6,246 nucleotides of DNA from Flavobacteriaceae bacterium UBA3179 (GTDB lineage: Bacteria; Bacteroidota; Bacteroidia; Flavobacteriales; Flavobacteriaceae), in assembly GCA_002364245.1 (NCBI GenBank), contig DEXR01000023.1, forward strand, positions 1,166 through 7,411. Direction: 5' to 3'. Position 1 is the stretch's first letter. Each line of letters starts with the position of its first letter. The position numbers and the translations under genes were made by a program. The notes beneath the pieces were generated by a model. That model saw only the letters and a list, made by a program, of their open reading frames with translations, searched no databases and was not told the DNA's origin. Positions 1 to 6,246 of the stretch are shown here, one piece after another.

Positions 1-366
1 TTTGCAACCGATTTTTCTGAAGAGTGCCGTACCCCATTTAGCAAAGCTCAAAAATTTGCAGATACGTTAGGTGCCAAAATACACTTGTTATATGTAAACA
101 CCCCCAGTGGCTTTAAAACCTCGACCGATGCCCATAAGATTATGAACAATTTCATTAAAGGGATGGGTGCTGAGAACTACACGCTGAATGTTTACAATGA
201 GACCTCTGTTGAAAAAGGGATTTTAAATTTCACCAAGGAGAACAACTACCAATTAATAGGAATGAGTACACACGGCCGAAAAGGTTTATCGCACTTTTTT
301 AATGGTAGTATTAGTGAAGATTTAGTAAACCACGCTAATATGCCTGTTGTAACATTTAAAATTTAA
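1..366 (+). CDS. Universal stress protein (UspA family), C-terminal part, truncated by window edge
   Basis: The frame is open from base 1, so the gene starts outside the window; 121 residues are visible. Visible residues 1-7 (FATDFSE) are the first strand of a Usp domain, with the conserved Asp at residue 3-4 region that contacts the nucleotide in ATP-binding members. Near the end the loop S89-T-H-G92, nine residues, then G102-S103 matches the family ATP-binding motif G-2x-G-9x-G(S/T), with the first Gly replaced by Ser. The protein ends in the usual hydrophobic strand (PVVTFKI). The sequence resembles the second domain of the tandem-domain Usp proteins (about 275 residues) common in Bacteroidota, so roughly one further domain probably lies upstream; this is inference. 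It would be a cytoplasmic nucleotide-binding stress protein of unknown specific role. A TTG at base 85 is in frame but lies inside the domain and is not a credible start. The stop overlaps the next gene's ATG. Confidence 0.9.
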   Translation, partial: FATDFSEECRTPFSKAQKFADTLGAKIHLLYVNTPSGFKTSTDAHKIMNNFIKGMGAENYTLNVYNETSVEKGILNFTKENNYQLIGMSTHGRKGLSHFFNGSISEDLVNHANMPVVTFKI

Positions 367-368
367 TG
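364..368 (+). other. TAATG stop/start overlap (Usp to lipoprotein)
   Basis: The stop TAA (364-366) and the ATG (366-368) share one base. This fixes the start of the lipoprotein gene, whose signal peptide begins directly at this Met, and suggests co-transcription and translational coupling with the stress-protein gene. Confidence 0.75.
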
Positions 369-941
369 AAACACACTTTATATTTTATTTTTGTTTTTTT
401 ATTAAGTTGTGGGACTCCAAAAAAGAAAGAAAAAAATATTATTGGCGACCCAAAACCAGTTAAAACTGAAACCACAAAGCCCGAAATTCCCGAAGGTGCT
501 GTTACAGCAGATTTTAATGGCAACAAAACCCCTTTTTATGGTTTTGTAAAAAAAGTGGACTTACAAAAAGGTATCACAACCATTGCTTTTGAAGGAAACC
601 AGTATCCAGCTATTGAAATTCCTAAAAGTTATGGCGCTATTTTAGACACCTTAAAAATGAAAGGAATTGACAGGGACTTGTTGTTAGCAACAGTAAAGCT
701 AAAAGACACTAGTTTCAATAAATATTATCTCTATAAACTACAAAACAAAGGGTGGAAACCTGTGGTAAATGGTTTTGCCATCCATAAAAGTAATCGCCCG
801 GACACCTTGCGGCCCATTGCTATAGACCTTAAAGATTCTACCAAGGTAATACGTTACTATTCAGTTTTTGACTTAGATAAAAGTTCTGAAAGTGGATACA
901 CTTGGAAGTTGCTCCAAGAAACAATCCCTATGGAAAATTAA
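366..941 (+). CDS. Small lipoprotein of unknown function
   Basis: This 191-residue protein is not recognised as a member of any named family. It starts with a short type II signal peptide: Lys2-His3, a hydrophobic stretch at residues 5-13 rich in Phe/Leu, and a lipobox L-L-S-C with the lipidated Cys at position 15. Residues 17-45 are rich in Lys, Pro, Glu and Thr and look like a flexible linker. The rest (about 46-191) is a compact region with alternating hydrophobic and polar residues, suggesting a mostly beta fold. It is expected to be anchored in the envelope, facing the periplasm or the cell surface. Basic residues after the Cys (K19-K21, then E22-K23) do not clearly match the acidic export signal described for surface lipoproteins of some flavobacteria, so surface display is undecided. 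It shares a TAATG junction with the upstream stress-protein gene, so it is probably co-expressed with it. It ends 13 bases from the convergent ligase gene. Lipoprotein status is well supported; the function is unknown. Confidence 0.85.
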   Translation: MKHTLYFIFVFLLSCGTPKKKEKNIIGDPKPVKTETTKPEIPEGAVTADFNGNKTPFYGFVKKVDLQKGITTIAFEGNQYPAIEIPKSYGAILDTLKMKGIDRDLLLATVKLKDTSFNKYYLYKLQNKGWKPVVNGFAIHKSNRPDTLRPIAIDLKDSTKVIRYYSVFDLDKSSESGYTWKLLQETIPMEN

Positions 942-964
942 AAGACAGTAAAACCTATCTTTTA
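939..964. terminator. Possible weak bidirectional terminator hairpin
   Basis: TAAAAGA at 939-945 and TCTTTTA at 958-964 form a perfect 7-bp inverted repeat around a 12-base loop. It sits exactly at the meeting point of two convergent genes and includes the stop codons of one (TAA, 939-941) and overlaps the end of the other (TAG on the - strand, 955-957). The stem has only one G-C pair and there is no clean run of T after it, so it is much weaker than a classical intrinsic terminator. The position is the main argument; chance pairing in AT-rich DNA is possible. Confidence 0.3.
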
Positions 965-2241
965 TCAATTATAACCTGCGGTTTTCTATCCGTCTTTGAC
1001 TTTCTCAATGCTTCAATCACCTCTACTTTTTCAAAAACTAATTGCGGTGTAACCCTTAACTTTGCTCTAAAGTGATCTCTAACATCAGTAATTAATTTTT
1101 CTGAAGGATTTTCTGAAGCTATTTTCAGTAAAATTTCATCCGTACCCAAATCGTTGGTTGAAATTTCAATTATAAAAGTTTCTACAGCTTCAAAATGATT
1201 CAACACATTTAGCATAGCTGGCGGATAAAGGGTGGTCCCTTTATATTTTATCATCTGTTTTTTTCTACCAACAATAGGCCCTAAACGCATTGTATTCCTT
1301 CCACAGGAACACGGTTTAGGATGTACTTTAAGCATATCACCGGTTTTAAAGCGCAATAACGGCATTCCTTCCACTCCTAACGTGGTTATAGCCAATTCGC
1401 CTACTTCGCCTTCTTTAACAGGTTTATTTTCGTCGTTTAATATTTCAGTAATAATTAATTCTGGATGATGGTGCCCGCCAAAATGGGCCTCGCATTCATT
1501 AAAAGCGGTGCTCATTTCGGTAGAAGCATAGGTGGAAAAAAGCTCGATATCCCATTTAGACTTTATTTTTTCGGAAAGAACATTCAAGGTAAAATCTTGG
1601 TTTCTGATTGGCTCTCCAATACAAATAGCTGCTTTCACACTTGTTTTGTTTATATCAATATTGTGTATTTCAGCATAGGTTATTAGTTTCAGTAAAAAGG
1701 AAGGAACCGTAATCAAATACGTGGGTTGAAATTTTAAAATAGAATCCCATTGCAATTCGGGCACACCAGAACCTACACGAATAATTCCAGCGCCCAGTTT
1801 TCGAGCGCCTAAAAAATAAGCCATTCCTGCCATAAAGCGACGATCCATCGTAGTCATTAATTGAATGGTATCGTCTTTCGTTAGCCCTGAACACGCAAAC
1901 GAAATTGCTTCGTTATACGCCAATCGGTCTAAATCGGCATCGGTTAAACCAACTACTACCGGCTCACCCAAGGTTCCAGAAGTGGTAACATAATCTATTA
2001 TTTTCTGCTTAGGGACACATAAAAAATCTTCATTATGCTTTTGCAGATCATCCTTAGTAGTCACCGGAATACGCTGCAAATCCGCTAAGGTTTTTATATG
2101 CTCTGGCAGGATGTTATGTGTTTCAAATAGCTTTTTGTAAAATGGGGAATTACCATTAACATAGCTCACTACTTTTTTAAGCTTTTCTTCCTGAAAGCGT
2201 TTAATTTCTTCATTTGATGCTCTTTCTATTTCAGGAATCAT
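955..2241 (-). CDS. PaaK-like adenylate-forming ligase (phenylacetate-CoA ligase family protein)
   Basis: This 428-residue enzyme has the length and motif order of the phenylacetate-CoA ligase (PaaK) branch of the ANL superfamily, which activates a carboxylic acid as acyl-AMP and usually passes it to CoA or another thiol. Visible motifs are the phosphate-binding loop T86-T-S-G-T-L-G-E-P94, G209-E-P211 (PaaK: G-A-E-P), Y238-A-S-T-E242 (A5; PaaK: Y-G-L-S-E), R297-F-K-T-G-D302 (A7 with the ribose-binding Asp), C311-S-C-G-R315 and the G325-R hinge, and a C-terminal K420 eight residues from the end, which aligns with the catalytic A10 lysine. All key residues appear intact. It is predicted to be cytoplasmic. 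It is the last gene of the - strand operon and its ATG overlaps the stop of the C45 gene by one base. Nothing for phenylacetate degradation is nearby, so the substrate is probably not phenylacetate. The context suggests an aryl or polyene acid, or an acyl chain of the pigment pathway (inference). Confidence 0.88.
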   Translation of the reverse strand: MIPEIERASNEEIKRFQEEKLKKVVSYVNGNSPFYKKLFETHNILPEHIKTLADLQRIPVTTKDDLQKHNEDFLCVPKQKIIDYVTTSGTLGEPVVVGLTDADLDRLAYNEAISFACSGLTKDDTIQLMTTMDRRFMAGMAYFLGARKLGAGIIRVGSGVPELQWDSILKFQPTYLITVPSFLLKLITYAEIHNIDINKTSVKAAICIGEPIRNQDFTLNVLSEKIKSKWDIELFSTYASTEMSTAFNECEAHFGGHHHPELIITEILNDENKPVKEGEVGELAITTLGVEGMPLLRFKTGDMLKVHPKPCSCGRNTMRLGPIVGRKKQMIKYKGTTLYPPAMLNVLNHFEAVETFIIEISTNDLGTDEILLKIASENPSEKLITDVRDHFRAKLRVTPQLVFEKVEVIEALRKSKTDRKPQVIIDKR

Positions 2242-2243
2242 TA
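2239..2243 (-). other. TAATG stop/start overlap (C45 protein to ligase)
   Basis: On the - strand the stop TAA (2243-2241) and the ATG (2241-2239) share one base. This supports the chosen ligase start, which begins with the usual short N-terminal helix of PaaK-like proteins, and implies translational coupling. Confidence 0.75.
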
Positions 2244-3920
2244 GCGTAATTTTCGTTTTGTTTTTTTAAGATATTTTTCTACTTTTTCTTCGTCCGGCAC
2301 CGTGGTAATTTCTTTACTTTTTGCCAAAGTAAAGGCTTTTAAGGCTTTTTCGTACTGTTGATGCTCGTAATAATACCTCCCCACTAAAAAGTGTGCTTTC
2401 CAATACTCAGGGTTTAAAGACTGTAATTTTATTAATTGAGCAGCACCTATTTCAGTTTCTTCTTCTAAGGCTATTTCTACTTTACTTTCTAAAATACGAT
2501 AGGCTTGATAATCTTTAAATTCTTGGGAATGTACAAAAGGATCTTCAGTAATGATAAAGTTTTCTTCTGAAATAGGCTGACCTGAAATTCCCCTATTCTG
2601 ATTAAAAATAGCGTTCAAATCATACGCAACAAACTCCCCTAATTGATATGGGTTTGAAGACACCCAAACAGTTAAATTTTCTGGCTGAAAAACAATCCCG
2701 TGATGCGCCAATAATTGATTTAGTGCTTTTTCATTTCCGTAACCCAAAGGTATATTATCTAATCCCTTTTTATTCCGAAGAATAGCAACGGCTTCAGCAG
2801 GGTTTATTTTAGGTTCTTCATCTAGTAATTCTTCCATCCTATCAAATCGGTATTGCGAATGGCTTTCTTCAATCCACTTCAAGTTTTTACGATCGTTAGC
2901 AAAGGTTTCACTCTGGAAATGATTGGAACAAATTAATTCGCTCGTATTCTCCACTTTGTATACGCCTAAATCATTTGGCGACACTTCAATTATAGCTGCT
3001 TTTCCATCGTTGGCGCTGCCTACAAAAATAGCTTCGGAAACAAAAACTTCTCTCTTTTTTGCAATTTCAATGGCTTCTTCAATCGTAGACGCGTATTGTA
3101 AAATCTCTCGCGTCACCAACGAAATAGGTGCTTTTGCCACTAACGGAATATCCGACTTCCCAGCGTTGATGGTCACGGTCAACCCTTGATTGTTCATCCC
3201 TGAAACCACACCCATCATCCCACCCCAAGTAACCGACATAAATGGATAGCCTTGATTGGGCTTTACAAAAGCGATTATTTTATCTTCGGCAAAGGCATCG
3301 CCTGCGTAAAAATCGAAATTACGAGCGATGAGTAGGTTGCCGTCTTCCGATTTATCACCCCAAACAGCAAAAGAGCTACAGCCTACCAACGCCAAGTCTT
3401 TTAATGCGTGCCCAATGTCGTGCGCACCATGCAAGTATAATGCTCTTAAATATGGGGGTGCAATGTTGTTGAATTCATTTGAAGCGTAGCGGGAAACGCC
3501 ATAGATTTCAGTTTTGTATTCTTCGGTAACATGTTTGTAGAGCTTGCGGTTGTACCACGATAGAAATTTCCGAAGGAAGTTTTGTTTCCCTTTTGAAGGA
3601 ACCAACTCCCCAACTTTATTTAAAAACACCCGCTCTTGCTTTTGAAGCAATTCTCTCGTCAAACTTCCGGTTAACAAGCCTATTTCCAGTGGGTCGCCTT
3701 CTACATACAATTCCCATTGGCCGTGTTTGTTTTTGGTAAGAAAGTTGTTTCCGGCAACGTAGGTAGAATCGTTTATAATTTCCCGTTCAGGGATGTTTGC
3801 ATCATACTGACTGATATCCGGTCGATCTTCCAACGATTTTTTTACGCCACAAGAAACCAGCACTAAAAAAAATGATAGCCAAATAAAATAGTTTATAGCA
3901 GTTTGATTATGCATTATCAT
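2241..3920 (-). CDS. C45-family autoproteolytic acyltransferase/hydrolase, lipoprotein with TPR-like C-terminus
   Basis: This 559-residue protein has a lipoprotein signal (hydrophobic residues 11-22, lipobox L-V-S-C, lipidated Cys24). The central region matches the C45/acyl-CoA:6-aminopenicillanate acyltransferase family of Ntn hydrolases. G180-C181-S-S-F-A supplies the predicted N-terminal nucleophile Cys181, exposed by self-cleavage between Gly180 and Cys181. It is followed by R200-N-F-D-F204, S240-G-M-N-x-x-G-L247 and C331-S-N-H-F335, all typical of the family. Such enzymes cleave or form amide and related acyl bonds. Residues about 503-536 fit one TPR unit (G514, Y517, A526, F530, A533), part of a C-terminal extension beyond the catalytic domain. 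The start overlaps the cupin-like gene by 14 bases; a second ATG at codon 3 (overlap 8 bases) is equally possible and does not affect the signal. Lying next to an exporter gene and itself exported, it may act on the transported product in the envelope (inference). A simple hydrolase role is the alternative. Confidence 0.87.
   Translation of the reverse strand: MIMHNQTAINYFIWLSFFLVLVSCGVKKSLEDRPDISQYDANIPEREIINDSTYVAGNNFLTKNKHGQWELYVEGDPLEIGLLTGSLTRELLQKQERVFLNKVGELVPSKGKQNFLRKFLSWYNRKLYKHVTEEYKTEIYGVSRYASNEFNNIAPPYLRALYLHGAHDIGHALKDLALVGCSSFAVWGDKSEDGNLLIARNFDFYAGDAFAEDKIIAFVKPNQGYPFMSVTWGGMMGVVSGMNNQGLTVTINAGKSDIPLVAKAPISLVTREILQYASTIEEAIEIAKKREVFVSEAIFVGSANDGKAAIIEVSPNDLGVYKVENTSELICSNHFQSETFANDRKNLKWIEESHSQYRFDRMEELLDEEPKINPAEAVAILRNKKGLDNIPLGYGNEKALNQLLAHHGIVFQPENLTVWVSSNPYQLGEFVAYDLNAIFNQNRGISGQPISEENFIITEDPFVHSQEFKDYQAYRILESKVEIALEEETEIGAAQLIKLQSLNPEYWKAHFLVGRYYYEHQQYEKALKAFTLAKSKEITTVPDEEKVEKYLKKTKRKLR
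3907..3920 (-). other. 14-base overlap of cupin-like and C45 genes
   Basis: The last codons and TAA of the cupin-like gene contain, in another frame, two ATG codons (3920-3918 and 3914-3912) that open the C45 gene. Either start leaves the lipoprotein signal complete. The overlap indicates that the two products are made from one transcript, probably with translational re-initiation. Confidence 0.7.
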
Positions 3921-4791
3921 TTTGCTTTTTAAACTTTTTATTAACTCGTTTTATCATACTGCTTTCTTTATAGTCCACCCATTTGCTGCCAGCCACATAC
4001 CGCATGATGTTTTCGAAATTTCGCATAAACAACAGATTTGATAGCAGTTCTCCTAGTTTTTTAAGTTTCCGTGGAAATGCGCGAAGCGTAATAGAAAAAC
4101 CAGCATCTTCATACGTAATATAATGCCAATAACCACTTGGCATATATAGCGCATCGCCGTGTTTCATTTCTACTGAAATCCCTTCTGCTTGTTGCAAAGC
4201 AGGATAGGTTGTAAAATCTGGATTGTCCATATCAATCGCTTCAATATTATGAACCGTAAAGGGCACTCTGTAAAGATTCTTTGCTTGTTTAGGTTCAAAC
4301 AACATAGCCTTTTTGGTTCCATGAAAATGCACGTGCAGCAAATCGGCTAGGTCCATATCGTAATGTGCCAATACTTTTGAACCTTTTCCGCCGAAAAACA
4401 TCACGGGAAGTTTTTTAAAAAACGGTAACCCAATATCAGGATAATCAAAATCTTTGGTCAACTCTGGCATTTTCTGAAGCACATTATAAAAGAACATCCG
4501 CAAATCGGTTGGACCCGCTTTTAACAGCTCGATATAATCATACAACTTCATTTTTTTAGCTGGCACGACAGACTTTTTATGTCCTTTGGTTGGTTTGTTG
4601 TTGTACAGCGGCACATTTTGGTCACCAGCTAACTGTTGAATATACTCTAAATTCCATTTTTCGTAAGCAGGCCATTCTTTTGCAAAACCTTCAATTAAAA
4701 CAGGACGCTGCGGTTTGTAATGGTTTTTTACAAATTCCTCTTTGGTGATGGATGGCACACGTTTTATTGGTGTAGTTTTAATGGTTCCCAT
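3907..4791 (-). CDS. Cupin-like (Cupin_8/JmjC-type) Fe(II)/2-oxoglutarate-dependent oxygenase
   Basis: This 294-residue protein has the layout of the cupin-like/JmjC family related to FIH. An N-terminal part includes the family's typical phrase about P30-V-L-I-E-G-F36 and W40-P41, and a double-stranded beta-helix core follows. The metal ligands are visible as H143-x-D145 and H223 within G212-D-A-L-Y-M-P-x-G-Y-W-H. K160, two residues after G158, is placed like the 2-oxoglutarate-binding lysine of the family. With the triad complete, catalytic activity (hydroxylation or related oxidation) is likely; the substrate cannot be read from the sequence. The C-terminal tail (about 240-294) is rich in Lys/Arg and helical. 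No signal peptide is present, so it should be cytoplasmic. It starts 6 bases after the exporter stop and overlaps the C45 gene by 14 bases, which places it firmly in the operon. In the proposed pigment context it could modify an aryl ring or chain, or a partner protein; both are guesses. Confidence 0.85.
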   Translation of the reverse strand: MGTIKTTPIKRVPSITKEEFVKNHYKPQRPVLIEGFAKEWPAYEKWNLEYIQQLAGDQNVPLYNNKPTKGHKKSVVPAKKMKLYDYIELLKAGPTDLRMFFYNVLQKMPELTKDFDYPDIGLPFFKKLPVMFFGGKGSKVLAHYDMDLADLLHVHFHGTKKAMLFEPKQAKNLYRVPFTVHNIEAIDMDNPDFTTYPALQQAEGISVEMKHGDALYMPSGYWHYITYEDAGFSITLRAFPRKLKKLGELLSNLLFMRNFENIMRYVAGSKWVDYKESSMIKRVNKKFKKQNDNA

Positions 4792-4797
4792 TACGTA

Positions 4798-6246
4798 TTA
4801 TTTCTTTTTAAAAATAAGAAGATTAAACAACAAAGGCTGAACGATAAACGCAATTAACACAGCCGAAAAAATACCGATTACCGAAACCAAAGCAACCGAA
4901 CGCAAGGCAGGATGTTTGGCAAAAACCAAGACCCCAACCCCCAAAATAGTCGTGATTACTGAAAGCAATATCGCCGTTTTATGCGTTGCCAAGGTCGTTT
5001 TGCGTTCTTCGTTTAATAAAGCATTGGTGATAAAAATGCTGTAATCTACGCCCAACCCAAAGATAAAAGCTGAAATTATACTATTAAAGACATTAAATTG
5101 TAATTGAAATACGCCCATAACCCCGATGGTCAACAGCCACGTTAGACAAATAGGAACGGTTGTTACAACAACTAATTTCCAGTTTCGGTAAAACAACAAT
5201 AAAGCCAAGACAACCACGCCAAAACAAAACCACAGCAGAGTGTTAAAATCATTTTGTAAAGTATTTAGCAAGGTTTCGTTTAATTGTTTCCGGTCAATTA
5301 CTACTGTATTTTGAAGTTGCTCCACCTTTGTTTGAAGCGCCTCTATTTGGTTTTCATCTGTTTTTACTACGGAAGTCACCGTTACAAATTCATTTTTTTC
5401 TGAAATGTAATCTGCAATCATGTTGCTTCCAAATTCAAGATAGTCAGATAACTCCAAAGGTTTAAAGTTTGAATTTAAATGGTTGTAAAATGATGCAAAT
5501 GCATTCGGTTTAAATCCTAATGCTTCCGAAGTGCTGTTAATGGAACTTGCAACATTCTCAAGTCGTTCTGATTTCCAAAACTGATTCCATTCCTGAATCT
5601 TCTCGCTTTGCTTTTCTTCCGAAGCAACCAAACCGCCTACTGAGTTAAACGCTTCAATTTCTGAGCTTTTTTCTAAGCCTTTCAGTAAACTATAAACTGA
5701 ATCGTTTTGCTGTAATGCTCTTTCTAACGTAGCTCCATACGTAGCGACATACACCGACTTTGAAACAGAATTTGTTATGCTTTCAAGTTCTTTTTCGGCT
5801 TTAACGAGCTGCTCTGGTTTGTAGTTTAATTGCTCTAAATCTTTATTGAATTCAACCGAGTTATAACTAAAGCAACTTATCACTAACAAAACAGCTAGAC
5901 AAACGACCACCACTTTGTTTTTATGTATGGGATAGACTGTAAAACGATTAAAAACGGTTTTCTTTTTTGTATTTGAAATTGCCTTCTTTTTATACACCTG
6001 CGGAATAAACAACAACGCCATAACCGAAGCCCCCAATACACTTACAGCAGCAAAAATCCCCAAATCTTGCAATGCTTGCGAATTGATAAAAAGCAAACAT
6101 AGAAAAGCCAAAGCCGTTGTCAAACTGCTCATTAATATAGGCTTGGTAATGCTTTTGTATAATTGCTTGCCGGTTTCGCCATTTTTTATGTGTGTAAGAA
6201 TATGCAAAGAATAATCTAAGGTAATCCCCAACAAAATCGAGCCAAT
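4798..6246 (-). CDS. MMPL/RND-superfamily exporter, C-terminal part, truncated by window edge
   Basis: The frame is open to the right edge, so the N-terminus is outside; 482 residues are visible. The fragment begins in the TM4-like helix of the first repeat, with the motif G-I-T-L-D-Y-S at visible residues 7-13. Two more helices follow (about 37-54 and 60-83), then a Lys-rich cytoplasmic link, a helix at about 110-127, an extracytoplasmic domain of roughly 200 residues (about 128-333), and five helices. The second repeat carries the matching motif G-L-G-V-D-Y-S at 397-403. The Asp in each GxxxDY motif corresponds to the proton-relay residue of MMPL transporters. If the missing part matches the symmetrical second half, the full protein would be about 750-780 residues, the size of the predicted exporters in aryl-polyene/flexirubin clusters. 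It would move a lipid-like product across the inner membrane using the proton gradient. An in-frame TTG at 6234 is inside a helix and is not a real start. It ends 6 bases before the cupin-like gene. Confidence 0.9.
   Translation of the reverse strand: MGSILLGITLDYSLHILTHIKNGETGKQLYKSITKPILMSSLTTALAFLCLLFINSQALQDLGIFAAVSVLGASVMALLFIPQVYKKKAISNTKKKTVFNRFTVYPIHKNKVVVVCLAVLLVISCFSYNSVEFNKDLEQLNYKPEQLVKAEKELESITNSVSKSVYVATYGATLERALQQNDSVYSLLKGLEKSSEIEAFNSVGGLVASEEKQSEKIQEWNQFWKSERLENVASSINSTSEALGFKPNAFASFYNHLNSNFKPLELSDYLEFGSNMIADYISEKNEFVTVTSVVKTDENQIEALQTKVEQLQNTVVIDRKQLNETLLNTLQNDFNTLLWFCFGVVVLALLLFYRNWKLVVVTTVPICLTWLLTIGVMGVFQLQFNVFNSIISAFIFGLGVDYSIFITNALLNEERKTTLATHKTAILLSVITTILGVGVLVFAKHPALRSVALVSVIGIFSAVLIAFIVQPLLFNLLIFKKK

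Noticed and set aside
85..87. TTG as start of the stress-protein gene
   Set aside because: The reading frame continues upstream to the window edge with a conserved Usp first strand (FATDFSE), so the gene is truncated rather than starting here.
1232..1894. Open frames of 73-78 codons opposite or inside the ligase gene (1232-1468, 1465-1686 on +, 1670-1894 on -)
   Set aside because: They lie wholly within the well-supported PaaK-like gene in other frames, have no family resemblance and no sensible start context; they are shadows.
955..2241. True phenylacetate-CoA ligase of phenylacetate catabolism (paaK)
   Set aside because: No other paa genes are present and the operon partners point to export and acyl transfer; only the family, not the symbol, is supported.
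2923..3189. 88-codon + strand frame inside the C45 gene
   Set aside because: It is antisense to the conserved catalytic domain, with low-complexity composition expected from reading such a gene backwards; no independent support.
4792..4797. Palindrome TACGTA between exporter and cupin-like gene as an operator
   Set aside because: Six bases inside an operon are too short and too likely by chance to be called a regulatory site.
6232..6234. TTG as start of the exporter gene
   Set aside because: The frame is open to the edge and the codon lies inside a conserved transmembrane helix just before the GITLDYS motif; the N-terminal half is simply outside the window.

Overview
The window looks like chromosomal DNA of a Bacteroidota bacterium, most likely a member of the Flavobacteriaceae. 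The evidence is low G+C, A-rich weak ribosome-binding regions, coding sequence packed almost without gaps, short lipoprotein signals ending in L-x-S-C, and protein families typical of flavobacteria. No RNA gene, mobile element, CRISPR array or long non-coding stretch was seen. The longest gap between genes is 13 bases.

Left part, + strand (1-941): the C-terminal part of a universal stress protein enters from the left edge. It is followed, with a one-base stop/start overlap, by a small lipoprotein of unknown function. These two end face to face with the long - strand block. A short AT-rich inverted repeat covers both stop codons and may act as a weak two-way terminator.

Right part, - strand (955-6246), in order of transcription: an MMPL/RND-type exporter (its N-terminal part lies beyond the right edge), a cupin-like/JmjC-type Fe(II)/2-oxoglutarate oxygenase, a lipoprotein of the C45 autoproteolytic acyltransferase (Ntn-hydrolase) family with a C-terminal TPR-like extension, and a PaaK-like adenylate-forming ligase. 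The four genes are separated by +6, -14 and -1 bases, so they almost certainly form one translationally coupled operon. Its promoter lies outside the window.

From memory of flavobacterial genomes, this combination (MMPL exporter, cupin-like protein, C45 protein, phenylacetate-CoA-ligase-like protein) occurs in flexirubin-type aryl polyene/dialkylresorcinol pigment clusters. The core polyketide genes (ketosynthases, ACPs, tyrosine ammonia-lyase, darA/darB) are not in the window, so the assignment is an inference. The least understood part is the C45 lipoprotein beside the exporter. It could carry out an acyl-transfer or hydrolysis step on the exported lipid-like product in the cell envelope.
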